Assembly (NCBI GenBank): GCA_000310025.1
Contig: FN649740.1
Span: forward strand, 1,421,069 to 1,485,068
Source: Ectocarpus siliculosus
Taxonomy: Eukaryota; Sar; Phaeophyceae; Ectocarpales; Ectocarpaceae
Length of the DNA: 64,000 nucleotides
Direction of reading: 5' to 3'
Within the stretch, counting starts at the first letter, position 1, and each line of letters opens with the position of its first letter. The position numbers and the translations under genes are program-made. The notes under the pieces were generated by a model that saw nothing but the letters and a program-made list of their open reading frames with translations, made no database searches and was not told the DNA's origin. Positions 46,531 through 59,943 of this stretch are shown in pieces.

Positions 46531-49500
46531 ATTGTGGAGAAATTTGCTGTTGCGTTTCCAATAGCTCGCACCATCAGAGCGTAACGAAGGGCGTGCATGC
46601 CGCTTTGTTGTGTGTCATTGCGGCGATCTGCTATCTCTCCTCTTCCTTGAGGAATAGAAGTATACAACATTACCGCCACGAGGAAGAACGAAAACATTAC
46701 CGCGCCGCGATTGATTGTGTCCAGGCGTCGTACTCAACCAGTATGAGAGAGAACGCAAAGAACCCCAGTTTGAGAGAGGGTAGGTTGTCGACAGACAAGG
46801 CGACTCGAAAATCGTGTGTAACGCGATAATAATCGTGTGGGCGTACCTACCTGCAGGGTGATAAGTTGTAGTCGAAACCTGACGTGTAACTATTGTAAGT
46901 GCCAAAAACTGCAAGTCGCTTTCAGATCATCTGCGGATTTAGAGGCGTTTTTCCGGGTCGAGCAACGATCAGGCCAACGATCACACGTCTCGGCACAACA
47001 GCAAGCGCGCGGGTACGCTCGTGGTGAATTTCGCGTTTACCTCTTGTCACAATTTTCAGCGTCTCCTTCGCAATAGCCGCTACCAGCGTGACATTTGCGA
47101 GGGACGGGCATGAAGAGTATCGTAGTAACCTCAGGCATGCTTGCGAGGGATGGACGACTTGTTGAGGTGGGCACGAAGAAAGGCGTTGGTGTCTGGCTCT
47201 GCGTCCAATAGTACGAGTCGTATGGGGACTTGCTTCGTGCTTGCTTGAGTACCGCTCCAGTGAAGTTCCTCCAATCGCAGCCATGCTAGAAGGTTTTTGT
47301 TTGTACAGTAGTACTACATCGTAGCAAGGAACGATGCTGCTGCTCGCTTCGAGAATGTCCACGAACAGTTATGTATCCCCACACTGCACTCTCCCAGAGG
47401 AAGATCGTCTGGCAGCGTGTTGCTGCTCAATCAACGCCACTCCTTTTCTAGGCGTGCAGTCCTCTGTTCCAATTTTTGCTGTGAATTCATACAGCTCGTC
47501 GCCGTAGCAACGATCCGTGAAACGTATTGCGCCATGTCCCATATTACAACAGTATGTAGTCCGACGCAGCTTGAAAAACATTCGCAACGGCACAGCAGAG
47601 AGGGTCGCTGCTAGTCAGCGAACAAACACAGGCCCGCGGTGTGGCCGGTGGCATATTGAGTCTCTTTCATGGGGCACATTATGTTCGACAAATGTATCGT
47701 TTGACAAAGTAAGTAGGTACACCGTTGCCTGCCTGCTGCAGCACCAACCCCTTCGGGTGAAAAACAATCGGTCAACCGTCATGGTGTTGTAGGAGGTTGT
47801 ACCCCAAGCGGCCTTGTACATGTCCTTCTCGAGCCATCACAAGTCGGGTGGTTGTTTAATTTGATCAAAGAAGGGAGGGGTCAAGCGTTTTACGCCGCAG
47901 GCTTCTGTATACCCGGTCATACTGACCACCACATCCCGTTCGACTGCGGGTATATCTCGAATGGGTAGTCTTTCTGTGCGTGTAAGTTGTTTGTGGATTA
48001 AGCGTCGGCGAAATTCCACAACGAACCCGCTCGCGCCCCGACAAGCGCTTCGAGTCATTTTCTTCTTCTATGGCCGCACTCTGAGATGTAGGCACTTTTT
48101 TACGCGTATCAGGAGCACGCGTATAAAGGTTCTGATCCATGGTCACCCCCCCGTGTTTTGGTCTGATTTCCCGCGAACTATGCATATGCTGGCGAGGTTA
48201 TCTCGTGTCCTTACACCCACACACCCACAGGCACTCAGGCTGTTGATGAACCGGCACAATTCTCGATTTTGTTCGCCTTCGAAACAGCAGTCTAGTTAGT
48301 GTCGTGCGTCTCTGCAACACCAAGAGGTTCTTCATCCCACAGACGTGTCAAAGGGGCGTCCGAAAGAGGCCAAAGAGTACACAGTAGCGAGCGATGCACG
48401 TGGGAATCAGCAAAAGAGCTATACACATTTTTGTGGCGACTCGAATGCTCGACCCAGATCTCCGAAACCCAGATCGGAGATCAGTAGAGATCGACCGGAA
48501 GTTAGGCCGCTTTTTAGAGGAGGTTGCGCCGCATGGGAGCATGTCTGTATCAGGATATCAGGTATCGGGAGCAGCAGGTGTGATGTTGCCCTAAGAGGGC
48601 AGCGAGAGACAGGGAGAGATTATCAGGGAGACAGGGAATGTGGCGTGGAGACCTGGCCGGCCTCTTGGAATCTGGTGGTTAGGTTACACACCTTGAGCTA
48701 ATGAATCATCGCCACAGATGATGCGGGCCTCGCACCTCATCCCTCTCCGCTTTGTGTCGCATGATGATGAGGTATCAACCGTTGCGGCTTCGCGTCGGTG
48801 TTGTTGTCCCTCTCCCCTGTTCCGATCACCGCTCAGCAGTCGACACGTTCGCTGCGCGGTTCACGGCAGAGAGCAGACGCTGGAGGTGTCGGGTGAGCAG
48901 TGAAATATCTATCGGTATCCTCGGCTGTCTTCCAGCGTTCGAATTTACTGCTCCGGTAGGCTACAGCAGTAGACGCATGTATTTGAAAGGCGCGCCTGGT
49001 CTTCATGTTGGCGGGTTAGCCCTACCAACACAACTTCTACCAGTGCTCTTGCCTGCACAACGTCCAGTGTTCTTACCTTTGCTTCTGCACTGCGCGTCGT
49101 GCCCGTGGGTCCTCTCTGTAGGTCTCGCCAGACGAGACAGGTGGGCATCGGCGAATCAAGAACACAGGTCAGAGAGGTCTGGGCCCACTTTGATTGGAAC
49201 TTGGGCACAATAGACTACAATACTGCTAATGCCGCGACGTCTGTACAATTAATTACTAGCTACAAATCCAGTTTCCAGCACGTCTAATTCAATACTGGAG
49301 TTATTTCGACATATCCTCTTTAGAGTACTCCCGAACGATTGTGTCCTTCAGGAATACCCTGTTCCCATGCTTCGACATAGACTACGTAGAAGCCATGCTT
49401 TCTTCCTTTGCCGCGGCGGTGTGTTTTCACACGCGACCATACCTTAAATACACCATTTTCACAAATCCCCCCCTGTCCTGATCCCACATTCCTGCTCGAC

Positions 49501-49719
49501 TCTGATTCTAAATACTTGGACCACCATGGTAGATAATTTCGATTGTTTGGTCACCTGTAATTCTGCGCAAGCTACCGCATCTTGAAGCAAGGAAAACTCG
49601 GTATCAACCAAACAGAGACTGCTGTAGCGTCGCTTGGCCCATATGGCATGTATGCGGTGTAAACGTAGACGAAAACAAGGGTTTTGTGTCGATGGCCGGT
49701 CCCGCTGCCCGTCAACACG
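46531..49719. other. Region upstream of the kinase gene, no gene seen
   Basis: Short ORFs on both strands without motifs (for example plus 46837-47076 and minus 46922-47362). Contains the second 59-bp repeat copy and TACAGCAGTA at 48962-48971. It could hide 5' exons of the kinase gene. Confidence 0.4.
47926..47984. repeat. 59-bp dispersed repeat, copy 2
   Basis: Same orientation as 26255-26313, with two C/T differences. Confidence 0.85.
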
Positions 49720-52700
49720 ATGGTTGCTGACGTCCAACAGGAGTTGGTCACCTTGGCCGTGGTCTTCGTCGCTGCCGTAGTCGTCTGGAGGTGGGTTTCG
49801 AGGAGGAGATACCACTGGAAGCAACAAGAGAGGCATGACACCGCCGACGCCCGTTCGGTGGATGAGGACGACGACCTCGAGTCCAGGGGCGACGACGTGG
49901 TCAATCCTGAGGGCTCCGACATCAATTCCGTCGCGTCAGCAGGCGCTGACTTCCTATCGACACGTGGAGACATCGAGTCTAGGAGGTCTGATATCGAGTC
50001 CGGGAGCTCGGGTGTCCAGTCAAGAGAGGCTATCGGGGCCGCCGGCGACTCCTCGCTGAGTGGGGAGGAGAAGGAATCGGTGGGACCGCGTAGCGTTCTG
50101 CTCCTTGTGCACAGAAAATGTTTTGTTTGTGTTCCGTGTGTGGCAATTAAGGGTTAGGTGTACAGCAATGGTTGTCGAGACCACTGCAGCGTCGTTTGTT
50201 GGGAAAATAGCACATCCCACTCGTCTTGGCCACATATCATGTTGCAAATATCTTCGACATGGTCAGGAGCGCGGTACAAACTGGCATGTCGATGGTTGGG
50301 CTGCCTATAGTGCGAGCAGGACCACAAAACGTCCACGGTTGATATGCATACGAATCGCACGTTTTCATGCAGTATGTGCCCGGCTGGTACCCTTCGATTT
50401 CATCGAGTTCATCGCGGGAATTGACTACTTTCGCCTTCGCTCTCCTCCCCCACGTCTTGGACCCCGTCGCTCCGCCTGTTTGTGAAAAGGCTTCTGAGAG
50501 GTCTAGCTGCGACACGTCGGCAACCGTTCGAACGCACCACCCAGATGACACCGACAGCGGAAGTCTGGGATCGGAAATTTCGGCGGCGGCGACGGCGGCT
50601 CAGGCGGAGGCGGGCTCTCTGCCCTCCGACCGCAATGGTTCGAGGTTCAGCACGGAGGAGGCACAGCCGTCGACAGGAACCAACTCGCCAGCAATGGCAA
50701 TGAGGAAAGAGTCGTCCAGACACTCCTCGCAGTTGGAGTTCGATGTGTTGCACCACGGTAGCAGCGGCAATAGCAGCAACAACAGTGTTTACAGCCGCGA
50801 CGGTGAGAGAAGCGGTGATCGTGACGGCGGCGAGCTGGGCGGACATTCCGTCAACCATGATGTCCTCGCGGACGCCCTTCATGGGTCACGCATCGCGGCG
50901 GGTGAGCGAGAGGGGCAACTGGAGAGGTCTGTGACGCACGGAGAACTTGAGCGGTCCTCTGGGTCGGTGTACGGTCATGACGACCAGGGAGCCTCCACCG
51001 AGGGTAGCGGAGGGGGAGCATCACTCTCGACCATCACGGAGGACAGCTATGAAAATGAAGATGGTGACCAGGAGGAGGAGGAAAAGGAGGGGGCCGAGGA
51101 GAAGGATCAGGAATACGATGAGGGGGGGGAGGACGAGGACGGCAATGTTGGGGACTACTCTATGCCTTCTTCGCACGGCTCCATGCCTGAGCTAGTGAAC
51201 GAAAACGAGGTGGAGCCGCACTTAACCCAGACCAGGACGAACCGACTGGTCGAGATTTTCCGCAACGCACCGCTGATGTCCACGGCCGTCCGCGACATCT
51301 ACATCGCGCGCCGCTGCGACCTCGACCTGTCCGCGACTGACTCGAACGACGACCTGTCCAGGGAGAGGGTTATCGGTGCCGGCTACTACGGCCGCGTGAG
51401 CCGCGTGTACCACGAGTCTCTGGGAGAGGCTCTGGCACTGAAGGAACTATCGGAGGTATAACCACGAGGCTGGCCAACCAATGCTAAAGGGGGCTTGAGT
51501 AATGTCCATGTCTTGCTTTTTTCGTCTGTCGCTAGCCTTGGTGTGATTGTTGTCATTCAATTTTAGGGTCGCGCACCACAGCTCGGTAGTTCAAGACCTT
51601 TGGTGGGGATCGGGAGTGTCAAAAGATTGAAGTCCACACACTCTGCTTGTGCCCCTTCTCTTCTCCTCGTCCCTCCTCGTCCCTCCACCCCGATCTTTGT
51701 CACCACCTTCGCTCCCGAACCTCAGGAGGCCGGAGACGAGCACCGATCTGCCGCGCGGAACGAGATGGACACGTTCCTGAGGTGTGCCACTGGACTTCAC
51801 TTGTCATACGTTTTCTTCCCGATATGAGACACCGTTGTTGCCGCCCTTGAACATGGCGTGCATCAATGTATCGTTGAAGCAGAGCTTTGCGAATCCCGAT
51901 GTATGACTCCAGAAATGTTTCCAATTTTGTGTAGAGAACAGCTAAATGGTGAAACATGTCCATTTCTGAATGCACCACGACAGCCACCTGCTCTTGGGGC
52001 TGATATCCTTCGGCACGAAGACGTGCTTTTCCTATGAACGATTGGTCTGCAGCTAACCAAACTGAGTGTGCTCGTCCTGCTGTGATGCTCACCATGCCTT
52101 AGGCTTTGTTTCTCCCCGTGCAGTTCATCATTCTCAAGCTGCACACACCCTCCCGACCCGGACCCCCGTCCCTTTCCTTGGTCGAGCATTCACGCACTGG
52201 GTTGGTCGTCCGCTGTTCGTCCCCCCTTTGTGCGCGACTTCTCTTTCTGTCGCAATGCAAACCAAGCCTGGGGATGCACCCCAACATCACGAAGGTGCTG
52301 GCCATCAACAGCGCCCTCCCATCCATGCCCATCCTCATGGAGCTGGGCTACTGCGACATGGTGGATGTGCTGGAGAGCCCCGACGTGTCAATGCCCCACA
52401 AAATGGGGTGAGTGCATGATATTGGTGCAATTTATGCTTGCTGTTGGATGCTCGAGGAGAAGAAGTACCCTCTGCTGTTCAGGGTGAACAGGAGCACGGC
52501 ATCGTTGTTATTGTTGTCGGTAGTGGCGAGGATTGACATGACGAATTTTATCTGTGGGTGCTCTCAACCATGCTTGAAGTACCACAGACATGATATCGAA
52601 CATGAACACGCTAGGGTGCACGAAGGTGCGGCGAGGTGCATGTTGCCAAGGTGAAACTGAAAAATCGCGGTCAGCAGAGATGATAGACTCTGGCTCTTGA

Positions 52701-55494
52701 TGATGAAAAGCGTATTTTCCCGGTCTGGCCTTGTCGTTTTTCCGTTTGTTTGTGCAGCATTCTCTACGATGCTGCGTGCGGCCTGGCGCACATTCACGAC
52801 CACAACATGGTCCACCGCGACATCAAGGCCGCCAACATCGTGGTGATGGTGAATGAGGACGGCAGTGCGTCGGGAAAGGTGGCCGACTTTGGGCTCACGT
52901 GCGGTGCGTGCTGTTGCCCACTAGTACAATAGACTGTACCATTCAAAACAATCCAGCGCTCAAGTTTTGGCGGGCAGAACCAGTGTAGCAGCAGCAGCGT
53001 GTACCTCATCAACCACGCGCAATCGATGCCCATATGACTCACGAAGCCTTGAAATGTCCGGGCTGCGGTCTCAATGGCCTTGTCCCTACCCCCGACGCCC
53101 CTTGCAGTAGTCTGCGTCAAGAGGGCGCCAGCAACAGAGTTTGTATGTGAAGAACCCTGGGAAGGAGAAGCAGTCCGGTATTGCCGGCCATGCGTGTTTC
53201 CACCTTCCGGAGATGTGTGTGTGGGACCTTCGTTCCCCGGTAGCGAGTGACACGTTACTCTCGCCTGAACTGGCCTAGAGGCGTCATCCTCGGTATTCCC
53301 ACCCACTCGTGCCTGATATCAAAATAGGAGCCCTCAGAATGCCGGTCAATGCGACCGATCGACGTTGATCGTGACAATAGTCTAACAGCTGGACACCAAG
53401 AGACTAAACAGGGATAGTCACGGGCACGACAATACGAAGGCACCGGAGACCAACATTACGATGCTCCCCAAGGTTCACGACTGACACACAAGACCAATCA
53501 TGGATAACGGGTCCGATCTCTTTCTTGCAGAGAAAGGGGAAGTGACGCCGTCGAGGACGGGGACGCCGGGGTACATCCCCTCCGAACTCGTCTGGAGTGC
53601 TGTGGAGGCCGGGCCGGAGAACGACGTGTTCTCGTTCGGAGTGCTGATGTTGGAGGTATTCATTCAACCCGATTTGTGGGAGCAAAACATGTTTGTTCAC
53701 AGGGTGAGTGGCAGGAGAATGGAGTCGGTACACAGGAGGCGTTGTAGCGGCGGTGGATCCGTCTAAGAGCCAATCGATGGCTTGTTGTTGTTCATGCACC
53801 AGGGTATTGTCTGCAGATCTACGTTCTGCAATGCCCGTGGCACGCCCTCTTTCAATTCCTTTGCAGCCGATGAAATGTCAACCAATACCACATTGTGGGG
53901 GCGTAAGCTGCTACATAACGAACAACAGTCATCCCGATCCGCCTGGATGGGTGTGTCTTTTCAGCTTGAGTCTCGCTGTTGCGTCCATGCTACTCCGTCC
54001 TGTCCCTCGCTCGTCGCCGTAACATGCACCATTGCCGCAACGATCTTTGTTTTTCCCTACCACGACTACCCAGTTCTTGCTCTCCGATGACGAAAAAGCT
54101 GACTTCGCTGATCTCGGGGGTGGCAACGTTGCGGGCATCCTCGACCTACAGGTATGTGAAGTCGGACCCACGCTAGCTACATGCAGGCAGCAGGAACGCA
54201 GGACAAACGGTCACCCACACCCCAGATATACCTAAGAGTACCGCGTATTAGTGTCGGTAGTTCCACGAGGCACCGGGTTGTTCGTGACCGGAATACAGTG
54301 TTGTGGATAGCCCAGAGACATGAAGTAGAATTACAACCCGTTGAAACCTAGATGAAATATCTTTGCCATCAGTATCAGTACTAGTTATGTTGCCATGCGC
54401 CTTGAAGAGTAGGGAACAAGAGGTCAGAATAGAGAGTCACAACGAGTTTTAGATTTTTAGCGTCAAGACAACAGTGACACCGCCATTACCCATGTGTAGG
54501 ACATATGTCAATATCACCAAGCCCGTAACTCCAAGCAGAGTACCGACCCAACTCGAATTCTGACTAAATTGGTCTGCCCGCAGGTGTCATCCGCAAGTTG
54601 CCTGTTGTTGTTCGGTGTTGGGTGCGGTGTGGATTTATATGATACCACGTCTCTCGGTTCCACACGCATGCTATCTACATGTACGCACACCCGTTGCTAT
54701 TGTCATGTCAACCAACTTACAATGACCCCCTTCCCGTGCCTGCGAAGGTTTCATGTTGCTGGTGACAATGCTGGCCACCCACTCTTGCTCTAAGATCGTT
54801 TGCTACCCTGCTTTTGTCCTATGTCCAAGTGCGACTGCAACCTAGCCGTACATGGCGTCTTGTGTCGTTTGGTGCAAGTTTCCAACAAGTTTCGAAATGA
54901 TGAGAAGACATTCCCTCTTTTGCAACAAATCGATGGATCGATCGATCATCCCCTACATTTGAAACAATAGTTCGAAGTGATGGCGAGGACTCTTGGTGAT
55001 GGATCCTTCGGGAGGGAGATCATGCAGCCGGAGAACCTCGCGGCGTCGGTACCGTACCGCTATGCTGTGAGTGTGTTTGTGCGAAACTCGGAGAGTGCAT
55101 GAGGTATTAGGGGGAGCTGTTAGTGAGGGTGCAAGGGGCATGGCTACCCAACAGAACATCGTTCAAAAGGGTTGTGAACGATCATCTGTATCCACGTGTG
55201 TACGATGGCGATGGTCCCTTAGAACAAAAAATGGCTCGACAAGTAAACTCATGGACATTCCCTGCCCCCGTTTTCCTGTCCCGCTCCGTGGATGCCCTCA
55301 ACTAACCTCCGCCTCTAACGCTGGCGCTTTTTGCCGCTGGTCCTTCCAATACATGAAAGGTGTGCGGTTGGCTGCAGGCGTGCCTCTGCCAGCCCCGTGA
55401 CCTCCGCCCAAGCATGGCGTCCTTGGTCAACATGCTCAAGTGCCTCAAGGAGGGCAGGGAGCCGCCTCCGATGGCAATGCTGTTGTACATGTGA
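49720..55494 (+). CDS. Membrane-anchored protein kinase (TKL-like), nine exons
   Basis: Predicted Ser/Thr-type kinase tethered by one N-terminal helix. Exons: 49720-50079, 50373-51455, 51726-51781, 52267-52407, 52758-52903, 53531-53655, 54074-54151, 54971-55066, 55360-55494; phases match, 739 residues. The hydrophobic helix LVTLAVVFVAAVVVW (about 10-24) is followed by basic RWVSRRRYHWK, then about 420 residues of Ser/Asp/Glu/Gly-rich linker. Kinase domain: Gly loop VIGAGYYGRV from about 453, ATP lysine in ALALKEL (about 477), alpha-C Glu in RNEMDTFL, MHPNITKVL, catalytic HRDIKAANI (Asp about 568), VADFG (about 590), activation segment TPGYIPSE, DVFSFGVLMLE, and CLCQPRDLRPSM with the conserved Arg. 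All catalytic residues are present. The start is MVADVQQEL; an acceptor-like caacag at 49735-49740 leaves room for an upstream exon encoding an ectodomain. Confidence 0.88.
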
Positions 55495-58400
55495 AAGACC
55501 AAAGGGCACAGACGATAATAGAAAGGATGATGAAGAAGCGGGCGGTGATGTGGGTAGACGTACACCTCACTCACCCTTTCATTGACGTGGTGACCCACCA
55601 CCCTTTTGGGTCTAATTTGTCGCTCTGTCTGCACCACTAGCCCGTGTGTCACATCGATCAACATGTGTTCACCCCGAGGAATGAGTATTGAACCCTTTCG
55701 TGTTGTACCACGACTTTGCTATTCTAGAGTGGCAGCAGCGGGGCGACAAGGCTAGCCAATCTGAATGAAACAGAGGTGTTCGAGAGGGAGAGGGGGGGGG
55801 GGGTCGTGTGTGTGCGAACACACCTCCACCTTATTCCTGCACGAGATAGCTGAAGTTGGTGCCCTTCTTGGCAACCGTGCGCCCATGGTTCATATGGAGC
55901 AATCAATGTGATGATATTTCTGAATAGAAAACCTGGCCTAGCTCCCGTGGACAGGGAAGGTGCAAAGTGTCTGTCATATGTACGCACGCAGGAGGAAGGT
56001 ATCTCAACTTCACACCTCTCTAGTTGCTGCAAACACGTTGGTTATTGCGTTTCTGCTTGGGTGCTTGGCATGAATGCGCTCGGTCATCTTTCGGAGTGAC
56101 GAGTTGCGAAGAACAATAGATCCGAAGTTGGGTTGACGTTTAGATCATGGCATGAAACATAATGTGAATTTACGTGTGTGGAATTCTCAGAGAGCGGCGG
56201 CGATGAAAGAAGCGCAATGCACCGCGAGTGTTCCCCGTACAAATAGCAGAGGGCGGTGTCACTGTTGCGTTTCTAAAGTTGTTCCGATATCTGTGCTGGT
56301 AGGCCTTCCCCGCCCCCTTCTCGGTCGATTGTCCTCCAAATGGAAGTTTCTGCTCACACCTTGTTTGGATGGTTTTGTCTTCGTGTTGGACCTTAGCCGT
56401 GCCGTGTCACCGTTCATGTGGGTGTATGTAAGGTCGAGTCTTTCTTCGGGCGTGTGTCGTCCACGTTGTTGTAGGGTTTGGTGCTACGTTTGAGTGAGAT
56501 CACGGCTTGTGATGCCGCTGTTGGTCACCATCGGACCCTCCCCGCATGCTGTTGGCAGCATGTGTTCGTTGTTGCTCCCGCCAACACGCACTGGATTGCG
56601 TCTAATCTTGAACTTACGCGGAGCCTTCGGTTTCGTTTGAGGACATGCTCTCTGTTTTTATTGGCGTGATGTGCGGGCTAATGGCCCTATTCTTTGCTTG
56701 GGCATTCCTCGTTTTACGCCCCACTGATCTCGGGATGTTTCAAAGATGTTGGACAAATCTGACCGCGGCATTCAGTTTCTTGATGCTGAACTTGCATCGG
56801 GTGTCAGGTATCGATCTTAGATAGACTCGACGCCTTTACACGAGCGAGCGGTGTACAGAGTCGAGTGCTTGTTGCAATGGCATGCCACTTTGGCAGTTTT
56901 CAGGCCTGTTGTTGGCGGTGTCTCCACAAGCCGATGATTTTCGTTCGAAGCCTTGGTTGTCGAATCGTTCATGTTTTGGCCGCTTCCTAATGTGGCACGG
57001 ATATAATTGTTTAAGATTTACTTTGCTTCATGTTGTGGATCCTTCCGAAGGGGTTGGATACCATGCTCTTTTAGTGGGTCGTTAGCACGCTGCCCGTGAT
57101 ATTTCGCGAGCGGTGCGTTGTAACTGCCCGGATTAAGATTTGAGTATGGATACTAATGGCGCTCCGCATTTGACGATGACGATACCCCGGTATAGAAGGC
57201 GGTGTTGACAGTTAGCAGGTAAGAGAGCAATAGCATCCGATCGGACTCTCAACCATCATCACGATCCATTGGATGGATGGCTTGTGGGTGCGCCTGCATA
57301 GCTGCCCGTGTAGTACGTCCCGGTGGTACTATACGGTATGTGTATACGTCATCGGGTGTGTTCCCAGTAGTGCTCAGTTCAGACATCAACAGGTGGATGT
57401 GATCGGTCGGTCGGCGGTGCGAGACCCATTTCCTCATCTCCAGCCATTGTAGCCTATTTTTCTGGCTATCTATTTGGATGGGCACGAGATCTCCTGACTA
57501 TCTCGTATACCCATCTGCCCAGCCCGTCAGCTGGGGTGTGCTATGTGTGTCGCGGGTTTGAACGCGTTTGGCATTTTTGCAGGGGACCCGTATGATGTTG
57601 TTCCATCATGTGGATACAAGGGGATTAGTGGAGCAGATGTGCAAGGAGAACATGAGTTGGTGTGTATCCCGGCTCGCCTGGACCTGGAAATAGCGCGTCG
57701 TTGCAATTTGCCAGGGGCTCGATGATATTGCATTGCTCCTCGTTTGTTTGTCTCTCCTTCGTTGTATTTTTTAGTACTCGGGTTTTGCTGTGATACGATT
57801 CCATGTCCTATTGGGTGCAGGATATGGAGGCAAGATTAACGCTACGACAAAGGTGCGGCGGGATCTTCGCGCCACTCCTTCCTGCTCCAAACATCGACGC
57901 GTTTCTGTTATTTACCGGCCGTCAGAGGTTACACACGGCGCCCTCAATCTCTCATCGATTGCAACGGCCTGCCGCCTCAAAGGAAATCGAAGGACCACAG
58001 GCTAGCCTGCATTCACCATTAAAGGGTGTGGCACTGCCCTCCTTCATGTCCGAGCCCTCTGACACAAGCGCTGGCTAGGTGGACAGCTCTCGTCACTCGA
58101 GAATGTCATTATGCACGATACAACCATCGCTGATCTGGCGAGCGTGCGCTCTACGGCAAGAGTCTCGTCCAACCTTCCCAGCTTTGAGTCTTGACGTCAA
58201 ACATGGTTTAATTCAAGAGTAGCCCTTGTCGCTACAGGAGCGTCGGTTTGAACCCCTTCTTCTACCGGCATACTCGACAGATGCAACTCAAGTTTGGGGG
58301 TGCGTAACACGTCCAGAACTTCGGTTCTCTCTTCCTCATGACGTGGTACCCGCCGAATGGCTTCTTGGATTGTTTCGAAGATTAACGCGACTTTTTCCGC

Positions 58401-59943
58401 CCCCCCGGGGGGGCCGCACGTGCCCTGTCCTGAGAATGCTCATCCTTCGGAGTACCGAAAAAGCCTCTGTTGCAGGCGCTGCGGCCCCCTATGATCAAGA
58501 CATCAACTATAGCACCGCAAGCTGACAAGACTAACCGACACGATGGGTCGTCATGACGGTCCTCAGGGATTGCGACGCGTGTAAACCTCACGATATTTGG
58601 CGTGTCCTCTTGTAGAGGATCAAATTTCTCTAGACTGTTTTCCTTCTTCTTGGTGGGAGAAGCCATTCTGTTTGCTCTTCCTCTGTCTCTTTTGGATCAC
58701 GGTCTGGCCTACTTCTTCGTTGTCTTCTTCGTGTCTCATCGTAGCTCCGGTACAAGAAACATTGTGTCGGACAACCCCACGCACGCGATTCATTCACCAA
58801 AAAACGACAGACAACCTAGAGCAGGACAGACTTACTGTCGTTCCTGTGTTTGCAGGCTACTCCCTCTTCTCGGTAGTTTTAGTTTTGTTGAATCTGAATC
58901 CGACCTCCTATCTACAAGCGAAAACATTAGAAATGCGCAGTGGGACAGACAAGACCCGACGGTCTCACCCATCCCCGATAGTGCCGCAAGCCCACCTCCC
59001 CCTTACACGCTAAAAAACACCACCATCAGACAGAAACCCGAACATAAACTAAGGAAGGGTTCCACGCTACGACCACGTTGGTCGCCATGCGGTCCATCCC
59101 TACGTTAATCCCTTTTCCCCGCTAGCACTCTGGAAGCAACGACGCGAGTAACACTAAACAAAAATTGGTAAGGTACACGGGTAAACGTTCTTCGAACAAC
59201 GAGGCAATAGTGCCACGACAGGAAACAAAACACACGCGGGACGACCAGAAAAACTGGCGTCTTACACCAACCGTAATTGACCGCAATCGCACGCTGGACG
59301 TCTCTTCAAGGAGGTGTGTGTGACTTCGTCCCATATATTCTGCGCGCTAGTCCAGATATTTCGGCAGTGTTTCGCGCGCCAGCCGGGGTTGCACAGGAGG
59401 AAGGCATCCACAGGAGTTTTTTCTCTACACCGGTCCTCCTGAGGTGCTTCACTTCACGGTTCAACGCGAGAAGGGTTCCCTCTTTATTGTGTGTACTCTC
59501 CCATAACTACGCTATTTCTACTTCTAAATTGCAGGACTTGTTTTCAGTCCCAAGAGGTTCACCCCCACTTTGGGCCAGAAAGGTTCAAGAGGTTACCAAC
59601 TGAACCACTCGGCCACGGTTGTGTGATCGAGCAACCGACCTAGTCGAAGTTCCCCTCCCGTCTTCTCGCACCCTCTATCTCAAGGTAAAAACGTGCCTGC
59701 TCTACTACTCTTGCACCGCCAACCTCTTCGGGGTCTACCAACCCCTCGCACCCTCGATTTCGGAAGAGTGATTTACCCCTCTCCTCCCCCCTGGCGCCGA
59801 TCCTTGTGCGAACTCCTACTTTGAGGCCCACGCTAGGACGGCAGCCACAGCTGACATGGTCGAAAGAAACTACACACGCACGAGTTAAAAACGACATCAG
59901 ACAGATTCGTCGCACGTGTATCTTAATCGCGTCTCTTGAATAT
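55495..59943. other. Convergent intergenic region, no gene seen
   Basis: Between the stops of the kinase (plus) and translin-family gene (minus). ORFs of up to 168 codons have no motif and no splice-consistent partners. A tRNA-like remnant lies at 59553-59625. Confidence 0.45.
59553..59625 (-). other. tRNA-like remnant (box A present)
   Basis: On the minus strand the sequence around 59615-59605 is TGGCCGAGTGG, a perfect internal promoter box A as in Leu/Ser tRNAs, followed by ttcagttggtaacc. There is no convincing T-arm GGTTCRANNCC at the right distance and no closed acceptor stem, so this is a tRNA pseudogene or SINE head rather than a working tRNA. Confidence 0.35.

Noticed and set aside
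52106-52411. FIILKLH at 52124 as the kinase alpha-C exon
   Set aside because: Phase does not fit exon 3 (ends AG). Joining 51781 to 52267 gives DTFLSLGMHPNITKV in phase and matches the family.
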